Shown here piece by piece: positions 62,528 through 64,000 of a DNA stretch of 64,000 nt. The notes under the pieces were generated by a model that worked only from the letters and a program-made list of their open reading frames with translations, did no database searches and was not told the DNA's origin. The stretch spans positions 62,001 to 126,000 of the IMG/VR virus record IMGVR_UViG_3300042301_004349; one strand, 5' to 3'. Source of the DNA: a virus. Each line of letters begins with the position of its first letter. Positions within the stretch are counted from its first letter, which is position 1. A program made the translations under genes and the position numbers.

Positions 62528-63223
62528 TTATTTTACTAACATTAAGTAACCTAAACCTCCGATTACTATATAACTTCCTATACGTTGGAATTTAGATTTT
62601 ACTTTTAATTTCTTTAATTGTAAATCTATTTGATTGTATTGATCTTCCCAACCTGCAATTTCTTTATCTTTATTGATTAAGATTGTTTTATACTTATTTT
62701 CTTTATTTTCAAAACCAGTAATAATATTATCTTTAATAACTACTTTTGCTTCTAATGTAGAAATAGTACTATCTTTCAATATAATAATTTCTTTAGTTCC
62801 ATCTAATTCTACTAAATCTTTAGCAGCAGCAACTAATACTGGTTGGGCTACTGGTAGTGGGTTAGTAATTGTGTCTTTAGGATAACGAGTGTTAAATGAA
62901 CTAACTAATTCGTGTTCTGTAAACGTATCAACTTTGTTTTTTTCTACCTCAATAGTTTCAACAATTTTAATTACTTTTGTCTTTTGGTGTTCTATATTAT
63001 ATGTTAATACTTCACTAACTTCATTTAACGAATCAATGACAGCATCATCTTTTTTAATTTCAGCAAATAATGAATCATTTACTTTATGTAAACTATCCAT
63101 TTCAACTAGAAATGCTTTGTGATCAGCATTGCTACTACACTTTTCGAACAATACACCACCTATTGCTATAATAGCTACTACTATAATAACTTTTGGTAAC
63201 CATTTTTTAACTAATAACATCAT
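62528..63223 (-). CDS. two-membrane-segment coiled-coil protein, spanin-like topology, 231 aa
   Basis: The N-terminal membrane segment (about 11-27, PKVIIVVAIIAIGGVLFEKC) and a C-terminal one (about 213-229, IGSYIVIGGLGYLMLV) flank a long hydrophilic coiled-coil domain (KVNDSLFAEIKKDDAVIDSL; KTILINKDKEIAGWEDQYNQ). The Cys after the first segment lacks a canonical lipobox, so a lipoprotein anchor is unlikely. A periplasm-spanning fusion protein (unimolecular spanin-like) is possible, as is a membrane-anchored virion or infection protein. No catalytic motif is seen. It lies between a head-type gene and terL. Confidence 0.6.
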   Translation of the reverse strand: MMLLVKKWLPKVIIVVAIIAIGGVLFEKCSSNADHKAFLVEMDSLHKVNDSLFAEIKKDDAVIDSLNEVSEVLTYNIEHQKTKVIKIVETIEVEKNKVDTFTEHELVSSFNTRYPKDTITNPLPVAQPVLVAAAKDLVELDGTKEIIILKDSTISTLEAKVVIKDNIITGFENKENKYKTILINKDKEIAGWEDQYNQIDLQLKKLKVKSKFQRIGSYIVIGGLGYLMLVK

Positions 63224-63227
63224 ATCT

Positions 63228-64000
63228 TTATTTTTTTATTCCTGCGTAATATTGCATTCTGTGTTTAAATGCACTTTCATTTAAATTATCCATTTCATCT
63301 TCATCCTCAAGTGGATTTTCGATTGGTGGTGTTGGGATGTATTCTTTACCTGCTTTTTTAGCAATATCTTTTTGCAAATATTCTGATTTAGCAACTAAAG
63401 CATCAATTCTTTGTTCTAAGCTTGCTTTTAAGTCAGTTAAACCCTTAATTTCTCTAGCGGTACTACCTACGTCATTAATGTCGCCAGGTGTACTTCTATA
63501 TCTTTTAGTTTTTAATAGATTAGATTTAACACTTCTTAAACGATCAGATAATTTTGAATATTCCATCCAATCTTGATAATCTTCATCTGAAATAGTTGAT
63601 GCAGATTTTGATTTTGTTGCTGTTGCCATTTCAGGTTCTGGTTCTTCTCCTGATGCTTTTGCTGCTGCAAATGCTGCTTCTACTTCTTCATCTGACATAT
63701 CTTCTTGTCCTGATATTCCTAGTGATGTTAACTCACGTGGAGTGAACATATTGCCTAAGTCTCTTCTACCTCTTGGGTTATAAAATAATTCCTCATCCCC
63801 CGTTGCTGTTGCAGACGGAGCTGCAGCTGGTCTTGGATTTGTTAGACGAGGTGCTGCTTGTTCAGATGATGAAACAATAACACCAGCATCAACTAATTCC
63901 ATAAAATCTTTATTGATTGGGTTTTGTTTGTTGTAACCCATATCACCAGCTACGTTCATTTTTGATACTGCTGATCCTGCTGCTTGAAGAGCGGCTAATA
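63228..64000 (-). CDS. head-region protein with C-terminal R-M-Q-Y-Y-A-G-I motif (5' end outside window)
   Basis: An ATG at 63959 is in frame, but the frame stays open with coding-like sequence to the window edge (LAALQAAGSAVSKMNVAGD), so the gene probably starts beyond 64000. The protein is Ala/Glu/Lys-rich and helical, with disordered segments (EDMSDEEVEAAFAAAKASGE) and a coiled coil at about 180-225 (LTDLKASLEQRIDALVAKSE). The C-terminus AFKHRMQYYAGIKK carries the shared head motif, so it is probably an internal or scaffold-associated head protein. Confidence 0.6.
   Translation of the reverse strand, partial: LAALQAAGSAVSKMNVAGDMGYNKQNPINKDFMELVDAGVIVSSSEQAAPRLTNPRPAAAPSATATGDEELFYNPRGRRDLGNMFTPRELTSLGISGQEDMSDEEVEAAFAAAKASGEEPEPEMATATKSKSASTISDEDYQDWMEYSKLSDRLRSVKSNLLKTKRYRSTPGDINDVGSTAREIKGLTDLKASLEQRIDALVAKSEYLQKDIAKKAGKEYIPTPPIENPLEDEDEMDNLNESAFKHRMQYYAGIKK

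Noticed and set aside
1-64000. tRNA genes, CRISPR arrays, insertion sequences, att sites, homing endonucleases
   Set aside because: No cloverleaf-like segment, spaced repeat array, terminal inverted repeat or H-N-H/GIY-type motif was noticed; the repeats present are coding collagen repeats. A tRNA scan and repeat search would be decisive.

Overview
This window is a late-gene (virion morphogenesis) block of a large, AT-rich, T4-like contractile-tailed phage. Every convincing gene lies on the minus strand, so transcription runs from high to low coordinates. The core proteins are recognisably T4-type: large terminase, portal, prohead protease, scaffold, major capsid protein, PhoH, sheath, tube, gp26-like baseplate protein and gp32. 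Genes start after A/T-rich leaders with almost no Shine-Dalgarno sequences, as is usual in Bacteroidota. Together with the style of the tail-fibre and head proteins, this points to a Bacteroidota host; that is an inference.

Layout in transcription order. (1) 64000-50674, head: a 5'-truncated head-type protein, a two-membrane-segment coiled-coil protein, TerL, portal, a run of uncharacterised head genes, prohead protease, scaffold, major capsid protein and PhoH. (2) 50635-45860, neck or connector cluster with overlapping genes. (3) 45810-17089, a fibre region of about 29 kb: five long collagen-like (Gly-X-Y) fibre proteins, four of them ending in an endosialidase-type (peptidase S74) chaperone, one collagen-free fibre-base-like protein, and several small Cys-rich or beta-rich probable tip proteins. 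Inside it sits a four-gene enzyme cassette (26605-22678) of three Fe(II)/2-oxoglutarate oxygenase-like proteins and a two-domain glycosyltransferase. (4) 17033-15729, small accessory genes. (5) 15656-2061, tail: sheath, tube, gp26-like protein with an overlapping frame, tape measure, baseplate proteins and a hub protein carrying a C-terminal amidase. (6) 2016-1, replication-type genes: a compact family-A polymerase-like protein, an unknown, and the start of a gp32-like ssDNA-binding protein.

Two regulatory signals structure the block. At least 21 copies of an 8-bp core, TATTTATA or TATTTATT on the coding strand, sit mostly about 20-30 nt before start codons and often directly after a hairpin terminator; they look like this phage's late promoters. 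Eight intergenic hairpins look like terminators.

The most interesting candidates are: a phage-encoded system to hydroxylate and glycosylate its own collagen-like fibres; a probable programmed frameshift on seven U residues in the gp26-like gene; the late-promoter motif, which is the reverse complement of the T4 late promoter; a shared R-[MF]-Q-x-x-A-G-[IL] terminal motif in three head-region proteins that may be a capsid-targeting tag; and the polymerase-like gene. No tRNA, CRISPR, IS element or integration site was seen, and no stretch over 300 bases lacks a gene.
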